The translations under genes and the position numbers were made by a program. From Scenedesmus sp. ARA3 (lineage: Eukaryota > Chlorophyta > Chlorophyceae > Sphaeropleales > Scenedesmaceae): a stretch of 30,688 nt of DNA. The stretch lies in assembly GCA_004335835.1 (NCBI GenBank), contig RWJK01001009.1, positions 3,988 to 34,675 on the forward strand. Reading direction: 5' to 3'. Numbering within the stretch: the first letter of the stretch is position 1; each line of letters begins with the position of its first letter. Below the pieces are notes generated by a model. That model did not search any database. It was not told the origin of the DNA and was given only the letters and a program-made list of their open reading frames with translations. Below are positions 1-8,980 of the stretch, piece after piece.

Positions 1-82
1 AGCAGGGTGACAAGAGCAAGGAGGGGGAGCTGTGGGGCCTGGCCAACCTGCTGCACTTCAGCGGCCACACTGTGGAGACCCC

Positions 83-129
<47 letters not shown>

Positions 130-240
130 TCTTTACTGCTGTATGCATCCTTCATCAACGCAGGGTGACAAGAGCAAAGAAGGGGAGCTGTGGGGCCTGG
201 CCAACCTGCTGCGATTCAGCGGCCACACTGTGGAGACCCA
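1..240 (+). repeat. Two upstream junction echoes of exon 309-1148 with CTG tracts
   Basis: Two partial copies of the first roughly 75 bases of exon 309 lie at 6-80 and 164-240, each preceded by a CAG acceptor (3-5, 161-163). Both break off at the same place, just after the codons for HTVET, and run into (CTG)n tracts at about 81-127 and 241-303. The repeat spacing is 158 and 145 bp. They carry acceptor plus exon start only, so they would be decoy acceptors rather than complete exons. Confidence 0.85.
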
Positions 241-286
<46 letters not shown>

Positions 287-308
287 CTGCTGCTGCTGCT
301 GCCAGCAG

Positions 309-717
309 GGTGACAAGAGCAAAGAAGGGGAGCTGTGGGGCCTGGCCAACCTGCTGAGGTTCAGCGGCCACACCGTTGAGACCCGTGACATTCTGGCTGC
401 ATACAAGCAGGGCAGCAGCGAACGGCAGCGGCTGGAACAGCAGCTGCAGCAGCGCATATCCGAGCAGCAGCAGCAGCAGCAGCAGCAGCAGGCTGGAGCA
501 GGGCCAGCAGCAGCACGTGACAGTGCTCAAGCCGAACAGCAGCAGCAGCAGCAGCAGGGTGCAGGGGGCCTGTTTGAGGTAGTAGAAGTTGACCAGCTGG
601 TGGATGCTAATGCTGCACAGACGCTTGTGGGTGATATTTTGGCTGCTGCTGCTGCTGCATTTCCGGATGTGGCTGCGGAGGAAGATCCGGAGCTGGCAGC
701 AGCAGTGGCTGCTGAGT

Positions 718-751
<34 letters not shown>

Positions 752-2090
752 GTCAGGGTCAGGGCAGGCGAAAAAGCGGCAGAGGAAGCAACATGATGCG
801 CAGCAGCAGCAGCGGCAGCAGCAGCAGCAGCGAGCCGCCAGCAAGCAGCGGCGGCACCAGCAGCAGGTGCTAGATGACGATGACTTACAGGAACCTACAG
901 CTGCATCGCATCCTACTGCTGTTGCTGCTAGAGCTGTTGCCGGAGCTGGAGACAATGACAGCAGCGGTCAGGATGACAAGCATGGCAGTGTAAGCTCTGG
1001 CAGTGAGGGTGGTGCGGATGTTGCAGCAGCAGCAGCAGCAGCAGTAGCAGCAGCAGGTGGTGTCGGTGCTGCCAGCCAGGCTGCTGACAGCATGATGGTG
1101 GCACTGCAGCAGGAGGGAGTGGTGCTGCACATGCACCGGCATGACCAGGTGGGGCCAATCGGGACATGTCGTTATTATGATGCAAGTCAACTTGTGCGGT
1201 TTAGGTTTTGTGGCATCCAGCCCTGCAGGATGACGGCCTCAACTGTGCAGCAGGAGAGCATGGTGCTGCATGTGCACTGGCATAACCAGGTGGGCCCAAT
1301 TTCCAATACTGTTACTTCCAAGCTCTTGTGTTGGTGGCATATAGCCCAGGCAGATGGCATCAGGTGCAGCAGGAGGGAGTGGTGCTGCACATGCACCGGC
1401 ATGACCGGGTGGGGCGGGACGACCTTACAAAGTTGCAGTATACATGATTCACGCTTCATCATGTTGCTGCCTTCTCCATAGCTGGGTCTACTTTGATTGA
1501 TTAACGACACCCTTGCAGCATGCTGACCTGCACCCCGCATGCATGCCAACGACATTGCTGACACCTGCAATCAAAATGGCATGTCTGTCTGCTGCTGCTG
1601 CTGCTGCTGCTGTTTGCAGCTGGTGGGACAGGGTGCGCCCCTTGCAGCGCAGCACTACGCAGCAGCTGCAGCAGAGGAGCGGCGCGAGCAGCAGCTGCAG
1701 CAGGCAGCGCAGCAGCTTCTGCAGGGTCAGCAGCAAGGCAGCAAGAAGAGGCCGCTGGACCTGCAGCCTGCTGCACGGATGACATCACCTGCAGCAGCAG
1801 CAGCAGAAAAAGAACAAGAACAGCTGTTTCAATTCAAACGCCCCAAGAAGCAGCTGCGCGGCTCACTGCAGCTGCAGCCCTCTGGCCGCCAGCATGCTGC
1901 TCAGCTGGAACCTCTGCCAGATGCACAGCAGGCAGCAGCAGCAGCAGCAGAGCAGGACTGCCAGGCGCTTGCGAGTTTGGCAGTATGGCAGGGGCTGCAT
2001 GTGGCTGACTTGGCTGAGCAGCTGCTGGGCATGACTGCTGAGCAGCGGCTGCAGCTGCTGCAGCAGTATGCACACGATATGGCGGGTTGA
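309..2090 (+). CDS. Unrecognised polyQ/polyA-rich, probably nuclear protein (3' exons; 5' end lies left of the window)
   Basis: Two exons join in phase 0: 309-1148 (acceptor CAG at 306-308, donor GTGGGG at 1149) and 1620-2090 (acceptor TTTGCAG, stop TGA at 2088-2090). The only non-repetitive segment is at the start (GDKSKEGELWGLANLLRFSG, then HTVETRDILAAYKQG), followed by a Gln-rich coiled-coil-like stretch. Polyalanine and polyglutamine runs then alternate with acidic patches (VAAEEDPE, LDDDDLQE) and several basic clusters resembling nuclear localisation signals (AKKRQRKQ, SKQRR, SKKRPLD, FKRPKKQLRG). The C-terminus is a more ordered, possibly helical tail (LASLAVWQGLHVADLAEQLL and onward). 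I do not recognise a family. Nuclear location is inferred only from the basic clusters. Upstream exons must lie outside the window because exon 309 begins at an acceptor. Echo copies of this exon flank it on both sides. Confidence 0.6.
1244..1410 (+). repeat. Two downstream junction echoes of the exon 309-1148 donor
   Basis: The last roughly 48 bases of the exon (QQEGVVLHMHRHDQ, 1101-1148) and its donor are copied at 1244-1289 and 1362-1409 in the following intron. The first copy keeps CAG|GTGGGC. The second has GACCGGGTGGGG in place of GACCAGGTGGGG. They carry exon end plus donor, the mirror image of the copies on the upstream side. Confidence 0.85.
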
Positions 2091-2950
2091 TGTGTAGTTT
2101 AGCTATGGATTTGCTTCAGGGTGTCTTTGGCCGGAGCATTGTGTCGTGCAGAGCAGTACACAGAGGCTGTCACGTCGCTTACTTGGGGTGACTCTCCAAG
2201 GTTGCTGCAGCACCATACTTTTACGGGTGCACGATTGCTGGCGATGATGCCTTTTACAATGATGTTGAATTGATGTTTTTCAAAAGTGCCTGGCAGCGTT
2301 GTCAACACCACGAGGGTTTCACGAACGGTGTTGTCACCTTTCGCAAGGCATTATGGCTGGCCCCTCAAACATGTCGAGGCAGAAAGTGGGCGCTATGCTA
2401 TCTACAACATGAATTAGAAGTTGAGTTTTGGTTGACACATCATTCCCGTCATCTATCCTCCCATTGGGATCACGATGCTGGTCCAACCGACACGTTGCCA
2501 GGCAGCACCCTTACGCCGTACACCATCGTTCAAAACCGTTCTGCCATTCAATGATCATGGCAGCGCAACTCAAGGATCCTTCCATGGCAGCTGGCAGGCA
2601 AGACAGCTCAACACCAGCAGTGCAGCATTTCTCTACCACAGCAGAGGCAGGAGAACATACAGGTAGCTATCTCGTCCCTGCCAAGGGCTTTCAGCAACGC
2701 TTGTCTTATTCTTTGGCCATCAATAGTTCAGCAAGCCTGATCAGCTTCCCTATTCATGCTGGATAATCACCCTACAGTGCAGTTGACCTCAGTCAACGCA
2801 TGCTGCTGCTCATGCACATTGCTGCACCAGCCTTATTCAATGCTGATCAAAGTCAAACATGCAGCAGGATATCTGTTCCCATGTTTGACCACATCTAACC
2901 CCTATGCATCTCCAGCTGCATCAGTAACATGCATATTCACCAACACAGCA
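2091..2950. other. Unassigned spacer, no recognisable gene
   Basis: Between the stop of the first gene and the dispersed repeat I see only short open frames without family resemblance. It is low in triplet repeats compared with the flanks. It may contain the promoter and an unrecognised 5' exon of the MscS-like gene. A short frame at 2557-2651, ending at a possible GTAGCT donor, was considered, but its phase does not fit the first recognisable channel exon. Confidence 0.4.
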
Positions 2951-2952
2951 CA

Positions 2953-3052
2953 CTTGGAGCGCCGGGGGACCCAGGGCGGGGGGGTCTTCTGGCCGAGCTT
3001 TGCTTGAAGGTGCGCAGCTTTGCGTTTTTCATGCTAGACTGTCCATCTTTAC
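2953..3052 (+). repeat. Dispersed repeat copy 1
   Basis: The core GGCGGGGGGGTCTTCTGG, then AGCTTTGCTTGAAGGTGCGC, recurs near 12722 and 29064 with only a few mismatches. Copies 1 and 2 also share the stretch before the core (TTGGAGCGCCGGGGGAC versus TCGGAGTGCCAGGAGAC). Copies 1 and 3 share the stretch after it (TGCGTTTTTCATGCTAGA versus TGCTTTTACCCTGCTTAGAA). The element is therefore about 100 bp. No terminal inverted repeats, target-site duplication or RNA polymerase III B-box was evident. It could be a short non-autonomous element or the end of a retroelement. Confidence 0.75.
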
Positions 3053-4065
3053 ACACAAACATCACACGCCCGCTGCCTCTCAACACGCCTTGCAGGAACA
3101 TCCAACCTGCAGCCACAGCAGCAGCCTCAGCAGTAGCAACAGCACTCGCAGCAGCAGTAGCAGGAGCTGCAGGCGGCAGCATCTCCTGCAGCCTGACAAA
3201 GGGGCCCCTCAGCACCTGGGCTGCTGCTAACGGCTTAGCAGCAGAGCCCAGAACTGCTTTTCTGTTTGAGGGCATGGATCAACTGCTGCCGCTGCTGCTG
3301 GGAGGATGGCTTGCTGTGGTGTGTATCAGCGCAGCTGCTGACAAAACACGCAAGGTGAGTTGTTTTAAATCAAAAGCGACATTTAGCAGCAGCAGTAGCA
3401 GGAGCAGCAGGCGGCAGCATCTCCTGCAGCGTCACAAAGGGCCCCCTCAGCACCTGGGCTGCTGCGAATGGCTTAGCAGCAGAGCCGATAACTGCTTTTC
3501 TGTTTGAGGGGTTGGACCAGCTGCTGCCGCTGCTGCTGGGAGGCTGGCTTGCTGTGGTGTGCATCAGCGCAGCTGCAAGCAAAATACGCAAGGTGAGTTG
3601 TTTGGGATCAAGCGATGTTCATCATCACCAGCAGCAGCAGCAGTAGGAGCAGCAGGCGGCAGCATTACCTGCAGCCTCACACAGGGCCCCCTCAGCACCT
3701 GGGCTGCTGCTAACGGCTTAGCAGCAGAGCCCCGTGCTGCTTTCCTGTTTGAGGGGTTGGACCAGCTGCTGCTGCTGCTGGGAGGTTGCCTTGCTGTGGT
3801 GTGTATCAGTGCAGCTGCAAACAGAACCCGCAAGGTGAGCAGCAGAGAATTGCTGCAAGGTGCACTGAAAAGGATGGTCTGAAACCCTTGCAGAAAAGGA
3901 GGCGATAAACATGCAACAGTGGCTTGCACACGCATGCCTCAATGGCCCTTTGGCAATCTGATCTTGTGTTTGTCGTTGTCTTGCGCCGGAGGCAGGCGGG
4001 AATAACTCTGCAGCTGCATTGACAACCTTGCAGCAGTTTCCAGCTGTCCATTGGTACAAAAGACC

Positions 4066-4112
<47 letters not shown>

Positions 4113-4886
4113 AGTGGTGTGATGGCCACGCGGATGAGCCCATGGCTGAGGTGATCAGCCTGCTGCCAACCCACAATCACCTTGCTGCTACTGCTGCTGC
4201 TGCTGCTGCTGCTGCAGTGGTGTGACGCGCACGCGGACGAGCCCATGGCTGAGGTGGTCGGCCTGCTGCCAGCTGCGCTGGAGAACCCCACACGCTTTGC
4301 CGTCACCAGCCTGGCCGCAACACGGTACGGCTCTTTCTGGTGATGTTGTTTCAATCATTTTCTCGTTTCCTCTTTTAATTTCTGGGTTTCTGCATTGACA
4401 GCTTGCCAAATGCTGCAGATAGTTCACCTTGGCGCGGCCTTGCCAGCTGTCAAGTTGAACAAGCACGTCAGGTTCTGTAGTTACATTGAAAGCCGGCTGC
4501 ATGTGCTGTGTGCAGCACACGCTCCTGGGCTGATTGCTGGTGTCCATGCTGTTGGCTGTTCCTGCTGCTGCGCAGGGTGTTGCGCACGCTTGCTGGCTTG
4601 GTGCAGCAGTACGTCCAGCAGTTTACACCAAACTGGGTCTCACCTGTCGGTAAGCAGCACAGCAAAGCACATAACAGAACAGCACAGCACTTCATGGCAT
4701 GGCTTTAAAATTTAATTACACGTAGCATGCATGCCGATGTGTGCTCAAGTTTTGCAAGCCGTGCGTGTTGGGTGGTGCACCTGCTGATTTCAACAAACGC
4801 ATGCATTTGCTCCCAATGTCTGTTGCACATGCTTGCTTGCCTGGCAGCTGGCGTCGCTACTCATTTGCGTATATCGCACGCCATCA

Positions 4887-4934
<48 letters not shown>

Positions 4935-7900
4935 CACATTCAGATGCACTGGCGCAAGGCATTGCTGCAGCACTGGGGCCCCTCGACCAAATGCTGCTGT
5001 CCCTGTATGTAGTGCTGGCTGTGGCTGTCACAACCCGTGTGCTCACAAAGTGGAAGACAGTTGCATTTGAGCTGCTGCTGAAACATGAGAGAGGCAGGGA
5101 GCAGATGTCCCTTGATGGTTATGACGCGGAGCTCAACAGCAGCAGCAGCAGCAGTGTAAATGGCAGCAGCAGCGGAGGCGTTATGCAGCTCGCATATGGC
5201 AACAGCAGCGGCAGCAGCAGCAGTGCAGGAGGTGCTGCTGGCGCAGTTGGCGTCGCTGGGGTGATAACACGGGAAGGCGCCGGCGGCATGTTGACGGTTG
5301 AGATGCGGCCGCGGTCCCCAACAGCAGCAGCAGCAGCAGCAATGATGCAGGATGATGCTTCTGGAGAGGCAGATGGGTGTGAGGAGGGTATCAGGGAGGC
5401 AGCAGGACCTGTGGGAGGGTTTGCTGCTGCTGCTGCTGGAAACAGTGCTGCAGGGGCCGCCCAGGGTTCCAGAAGCAGCAGCAGCAGCAGCAGCAGGAGC
5501 GGCAGCAGCAGCAGGCGGCAGCGCAGCGGCAAGTGGTTTGTGGGCAAGTCTGCGGATGATTTGGAGAGGCTGCTGCTGCCACTGGATGGGTGGGTGTGCA
5601 TGTGCTGCTGTACCATGTTGTACTGCCATCATATTGTACTGCCATCATATTGTAAGGTTCCTTCACGTCCAGGATGCTTGTCTGCGATCATACTGTACTG
5701 CCAGCATGTTGTGCTGCTTGCTTATTGTGCAACAGTAATGCTCTGCTGCAGCATGCTGAGCTGGATGCTGGTGGTGGTGGCTGGTCTGCTGACACCTGTG
5801 TCGCTGCTGCTGCTGCTGCTGCTGCTGTTGCCGCTGCTGCTGTTGCTGCTGCTGCTGCTGTGCTGCTGCAGTGTGCTGAGCTGGGTGCTGGTGGTGGTGG
5901 CTGGGCTGCTGACCGCACAAGCCCTGGGCATAAACATCAAACCCCTGCTGGCAGTTGGTGAGTCCATGCACGTGGACCCTTGCAGCTATGCTTGCGGGTG
6001 TCGGGGATCAGCAGTGCCGTGCGCAAGCAAACCCAACAATGCATGTCATGCGTGGCGTGGCTTCAAGCCAATTGAGCGACAGCACTGTGCCTGAGGCAAA
6101 CCAAACAGGCTTTTAGTAATGCATATGCCGTTTGCACGAGGTGCCAGCTCCATTGGCCTGGCTACACAAACTGTTTATCAAGTGGAATAACATATGCTTA
6201 CGTTGTGCAGGAGGCGCCAGCTCCATCATAATCGGCCTTGCCACCCAGACGCTGCTGTCAAACGCCGTCACCGGCCTGAGCATTGTGAGTTGACCGGGCT
6301 GCAGTTGACCAGCATAAAGCACCAGTGCAACACTCCATGTGTGCAGAATGTGTTGTGGCCATTTTGTGACAGCGCTTGCTGTCAAACACTGTGACAGGCC
6401 TGAGCATCGTGAGTTGACCAGGCTGCAGTAGCATGCAGTGCAGCAGGGCATGTGCGGCATTGCAGGTGACTTCCTGCAACAGGTTGTGATGTTAACAGCA
6501 GCTCAAAGTGCAAAGTCGCTGTTGTGCCTGATGCATGATGCTTTTCTGGCCTAAGCAGCCTGCTGCTGCTGACATGGCCGACTGGCTGCGGCTGCCGCTG
6601 CTGCTGCTACTGCTGCAGTTCCTGTCGCGCCCGTTTGTCGCTGGCGACTCTATCACAGTGCAGAGCACGCGCCACGTCATCGTCAGCGGCACGGTGGAGC
6701 GGATCACGCCGCTGCGCACGCTAATGCGCACAGATGATGACGTGCTGGTGACTGTGCCAAACAAGGTGCGGCAGCTTCGATAATGTTTGTTTCTTGAAGG
6801 TTTTGCCAGAGCTTCTGGGGTCTTGTATGCTCTGTGGTGTACAACTGTGTTGTGCGGCTATAAAGGGACGCGCAAGGCCCCACCTGTGGCTTGACCCTCC
6901 TAGTGGCGAGGGATGAACAGCTCTTGCAAGTGCGTGGAATGCAAACATGACAATGTAACCTCAGCTGAAAGGTCCTTGCCTCACTGTGCTGTTGGCTGCG
7001 CTGCAGATCTTCAGTGATTCGGTGAGTGGCAGCCTACAAGGCGCAAGCTGCAGACAGACGTGCAGTGACGGTTACCAGAACATACTCAGAAGCCCTGGGT
7101 GCAGTTGTACTTCTGCTGGCACTTATGCTACTGACCAGCAGCCGCATCACAGTCCAAATGGCATGTGCCAGGAATGAGTTGTCGCTTTTCAACCCTTTGA
7201 CTGGTGTTGCTGTGCTTCCCCGCAGACCATCAACAACATGTTTTATAGTAAACAGTGGTGGTGCTGCTGTATGTGCTGGTGCTGCTGCTGCTGCTGCTGC
7301 CGCAGACCATCAGCGACATGGTCATCTACAACCGCAGCAGGCGCGATGCGCGGCGCCGCTTCAAGATGCGCAACATGAAGGAGCGGCAGATGATGAAGTT
7401 CAAGGTGAGAGCAGATGCTGGCTTCAGCATGTGCTGTAGTGGTCGTAGCTGTGGAGCCAGTCACCCTTTGCTGCAAGGTAGCAGTTCAGATGGAGGAGCT
7501 GCAGGAGGAGGCTGCCCGGCCGTTGGCGCATTGGTCTTGTTTGGGACACACATCGGAAACAATCAAGGCTGCAGGTGCGGCAGCTGCACAAAGAGCTGCA
7601 CCAGCTGGAGGAGCTGCAGGACGCACAGCGACAGCTTGCCATCTGTCACTTTTAAACTGAGTCGTGTTACTAACAACTTTCAAACTTTTCACCATGCAGG
7701 TGCGACAGCCGCACAAGGAGCTGCATCAGTTGGAGGAGTTGCAGGATGCGCTGCGGCAGCAGCTGCGGCGGCCAGGCGTGGCGCAGCAGAACGTTGAGGT
7801 GGCGCTCAGCAAGTTTTCTGACGTTGGCGCGGAGCTGCTTGTGCGGGTGAGCCTCAACATACTTTGGCGCTGCTGTCTGTGTTGTGTTTATGTAGCTAGT

Positions 7901-8368
7901 GCACCCTTTTCTGTGGCACTGGTTGTTTGGTCAACACTGTTATATGTGAACATGCTGGTGCTGCTGTTCTGTTCCTGCAATTGCTTCTGCTGCTGGCCCC
8001 TTGCCGTGCTGCTGCTGCATGGTGCTTGCAGTTCCTGCTGCTGGTGCCGCCTGGCAGCCCTGAAGGCCAGCAGCTGCTGCTGGTCAACGCTTGGTCAACA
8101 ATGTCTTGCATTAACCTGCTACTGTCTCACTGCTGCTAAACCTATGCTTGCAGTTCCTACTGCTGGTGGCCCCTGCCAGCCCTGAAGGGCAGCGCCTGCT
8201 GCTGGTCAACACATGGTCCACTGAATTTTTGGTTGATATGCTGCTGCTGCACTGTGCTTGCAGTTCCTGCTGCTGGTGGCTCCTGCCAGCCCTGAAGGCC
8301 AGCGGCTGCTGCTGGACCTGTCACTGACAGCACGGCAGTACGGCGCTACCCTGGTCAGCATCATGTGA
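3031..8368 (+). CDS. MscS-like mechanosensitive ion channel (organellar MSL1-3/MSC1 type), ten recognised exons
   Basis: Exons in consistent phase: 3096-3354, 4218-4324, 4576-4649, 4944-5589, 5872-5957, 6211-6284, 6619-6765, 7306-7404, 7700-7846, 8264-8368 (stop TGA 8366-8368), giving about 580 residues. The diagnostic part is the pore helix and beta domain: AQALGINIKPLLAVG, then GASSIIIGLATQTLLSNAVT, FLSRPFVAGDSITV and VLVTVPNKTISDMVIYNRSR, split over exons 5-8. This matches the MscS family TM3, the conserved SRPF.xGD segment and the VPN motif. Earlier hydrophobic segments lie in exon 1 (LLLGGWLAVVCIS) and exon 4 (LLSLYVVLAVAVTTRVL). The 215-codon exon 4 carries a Ser/Ala/Gly-rich insertion before the pore. 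The family releases ions under membrane tension and acts in plastid or mitochondrial membranes in plants. The 5' end is uncertain: 3031 is an in-frame ATG, but an acceptor TTGCAG at 3091-3095 suggests an earlier unseen exon. Confidence 0.88.
3383..3834 (+). repeat. Two downstream echoes of MscS-like exon 3096-3354
   Basis: The last roughly 200 bases of the exon plus its GTGAG donor are repeated at 3383-3592 and about 3630-3834, with donors 238 and 242 bp apart. All three versions keep an open frame (ISCSLTKGPLSTWAAANGLA and relatives, then the hydrophobic LLGGWLAVVCISAAA). The copies begin inside exon sequence, but the CAG triplets in front of them could act as acceptors. Tandem inclusion of a membrane segment therefore cannot be excluded. 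Confidence 0.85.
4115..4180 (+). repeat. Upstream echo of MscS-like exon 4218-4324
   Basis: The sequence after the CTG tract and CAG at 4112-4114 copies the first roughly 60 bases of the exon (WCDGHADEPMAEVISLLP against WCDAHADEPMAEVVGLLP). It then diverges into intron and a second CTG tract that leads to the real acceptor at 4216-4217. Confidence 0.85.
5752..5796 (+). repeat. Upstream echo of MscS-like exon 5872-5957
   Basis: After GCTGCAG the sequence repeats the exon start (ATGCTGAGCTGGATGCTGG against GTGCTGAGCTGGGTGCTGG and onward for about 45 bases). It breaks off before the ALGINIKP pore codons and leads into a long CTG/TTG/CCG tract at 5803-5871. Confidence 0.85.
6129..6429 (+). repeat. 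Echoes on both sides of MscS-like exon 6211-6284
   Basis: 6129-6173 copies the exon start (GGTGCCAGCTCCATTGGCCT, diverged, acceptor degraded to GCACGAG). 6371-6429 copies the exon end and donor through the intron bases GTGAGTTGACC and GGCTGCAGT. The complete exon between them is the only one encoding an uninterrupted pore helix. Confidence 0.8.
7222..7250 (+). repeat. Upstream echo of MscS-like exon 7306-7404
   Basis: CCGCAGACCATCAACAACAT at 7220-7239 mimics the real CCGCAGACCATCAGCGACAT at 7300-7319 and then decays. A weaker third copy may lie at 7002-7020 (GCAGATCTTCAGTGATTC). Only acceptor and exon start are present. Confidence 0.65.
7471..7642 (+). repeat. Two upstream echoes of MscS-like exon 7700-7846
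   Basis: 7575-7642 (after GCTGCAG) reads VRQLHKELHQLEELQDAQRQ and closely parallels the annotated exon start VRQPHKELHQLEELQDALRQ. A more decayed copy occupies about 7471-7535 (VQMEELQEEAARPL). Because copy two is so well preserved, which acceptor is used in vivo is uncertain. Confidence 0.75.
8022..8220 (+). repeat. Two upstream echoes of the MscS-like terminal exon
   Basis: 8022-8090 and 8146-8212 each consist of TGCTTGCAG plus the exon start (FLLLVPPGSPEGQQLLLV and FLLLVAPASPEGQRLLLV). The real terminal exon at 8264 then continues into DLSLTARQYG and the stop. The copies are about 120 bp apart and end at the same codon, after which they enter unrelated intron (GGTCAACRC). Confidence 0.85.
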
Positions 8369-8980
8369 AGTACAGTTGACCAAAGGCCAAAGAAGCAGCT
8401 GCTACTGCATGGCTGCGCTATCGCTGATGCTGCGTTGCTGGCGGCTGAATGACTGCTGTTGTTGACTGGGAGCAAGCCAAGGAACATCAGCGTCATCAAC
8501 TTGCCATTGAAGCCATAGCAACAACGCCATTGGCCCCTCGCACCACTGGAGTGGCTAAAACGTTAAGGGGCCTGTGGCCCCGGCAGGCATGTTGCCAGCT
8601 GTACTGAGGGATCAGCAAGAGAAAGAAGCTTCGCAACAGGTGGGTGACATGCATCACTGTTGCATTGATAACAAGGCTTGATGGTGCTTGCAGGAACCAC
8701 TTTCACATTCTGTTTCAACCCTGCTTACAGCAGCAGCCACACAACACGCGTGCATAACAAAACACACCATGTGTTGCACAATTGTCAATCGTACATCACT
8801 GCATCTGTGCACACAGCAAATATTCGTGCAGGAATGACACCTTCCCTTAGCCTTGTATTTGCCTGAAACAGAAGTGCATATGCAGTCAGAAGACGCCCAT
8901 AGTAGCTGAAACCCTAGATATTAGCTGAAACCCTAGATACGTATGTTACGTGGTGATGTACCAGCTCATCCTCCACCACA
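8369..8980. other. Convergent intergenic spacer with a telo-box-like doublet
   Basis: No coding exon is visible. The MscS-like gene ends at 8368 and the opposite-strand gene ends at 8981, so this holds both 3' UTRs. On the minus strand a TGTAA (complement of 8725-8729), the usual green-algal polyadenylation signal, lies about 250 bases past the minus-strand stop. The duplicated telo-box-like unit is listed separately. Confidence 0.5.
8903..8939. repeat. Tandem 18-bp repeat containing AAACCCTAG (telo-box-like)
   Basis: The unit TAGCTGAAACCCTAGATA occurs at 8903-8920 and identically at 8922-8939, separated by one base. AAACCCTA is the complement of the plant/algal telomere unit TTTAGGG and matches the plant promoter telo-box. 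Here it sits in the 3' region of the minus-strand gene, so a regulatory role is only a possibility. Confidence 0.8.

Noticed and set aside
72..1481. Long plus-strand open frame read as a single 469-residue protein
   Set aside because: Its first part translates CTG tracts and echo copies in the wrong frame and its end runs through a GT donor into intron; only 309-1148 fits the exon pattern.
2557..2651. First exon of the MscS-like gene with a GTAGCT donor
   Set aside because: It leaves phase 1, whereas the acceptor at 3095 needs phase 2; no other support.
2953..3052. tRNA-derived SINE
   Set aside because: No A-box/B-box, no poly(A) or simple tail and no target-site duplication could be seen in any of the three copies.
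4940..5632. Large minus-strand open frame opposite the MscS-like exon 4
   Set aside because: It is an antisense shadow of the triplet-rich coding exon (polyA/polyC in other frames), with no family similarity.
6535..6783. Start of a separate small gene at the ATG 6535
   Set aside because: The hydrophobic leucines before 6619 are the CTG tract of the intron; the acceptor TGCTGCAG at 6618 joins in frame with the upstream pore exon.
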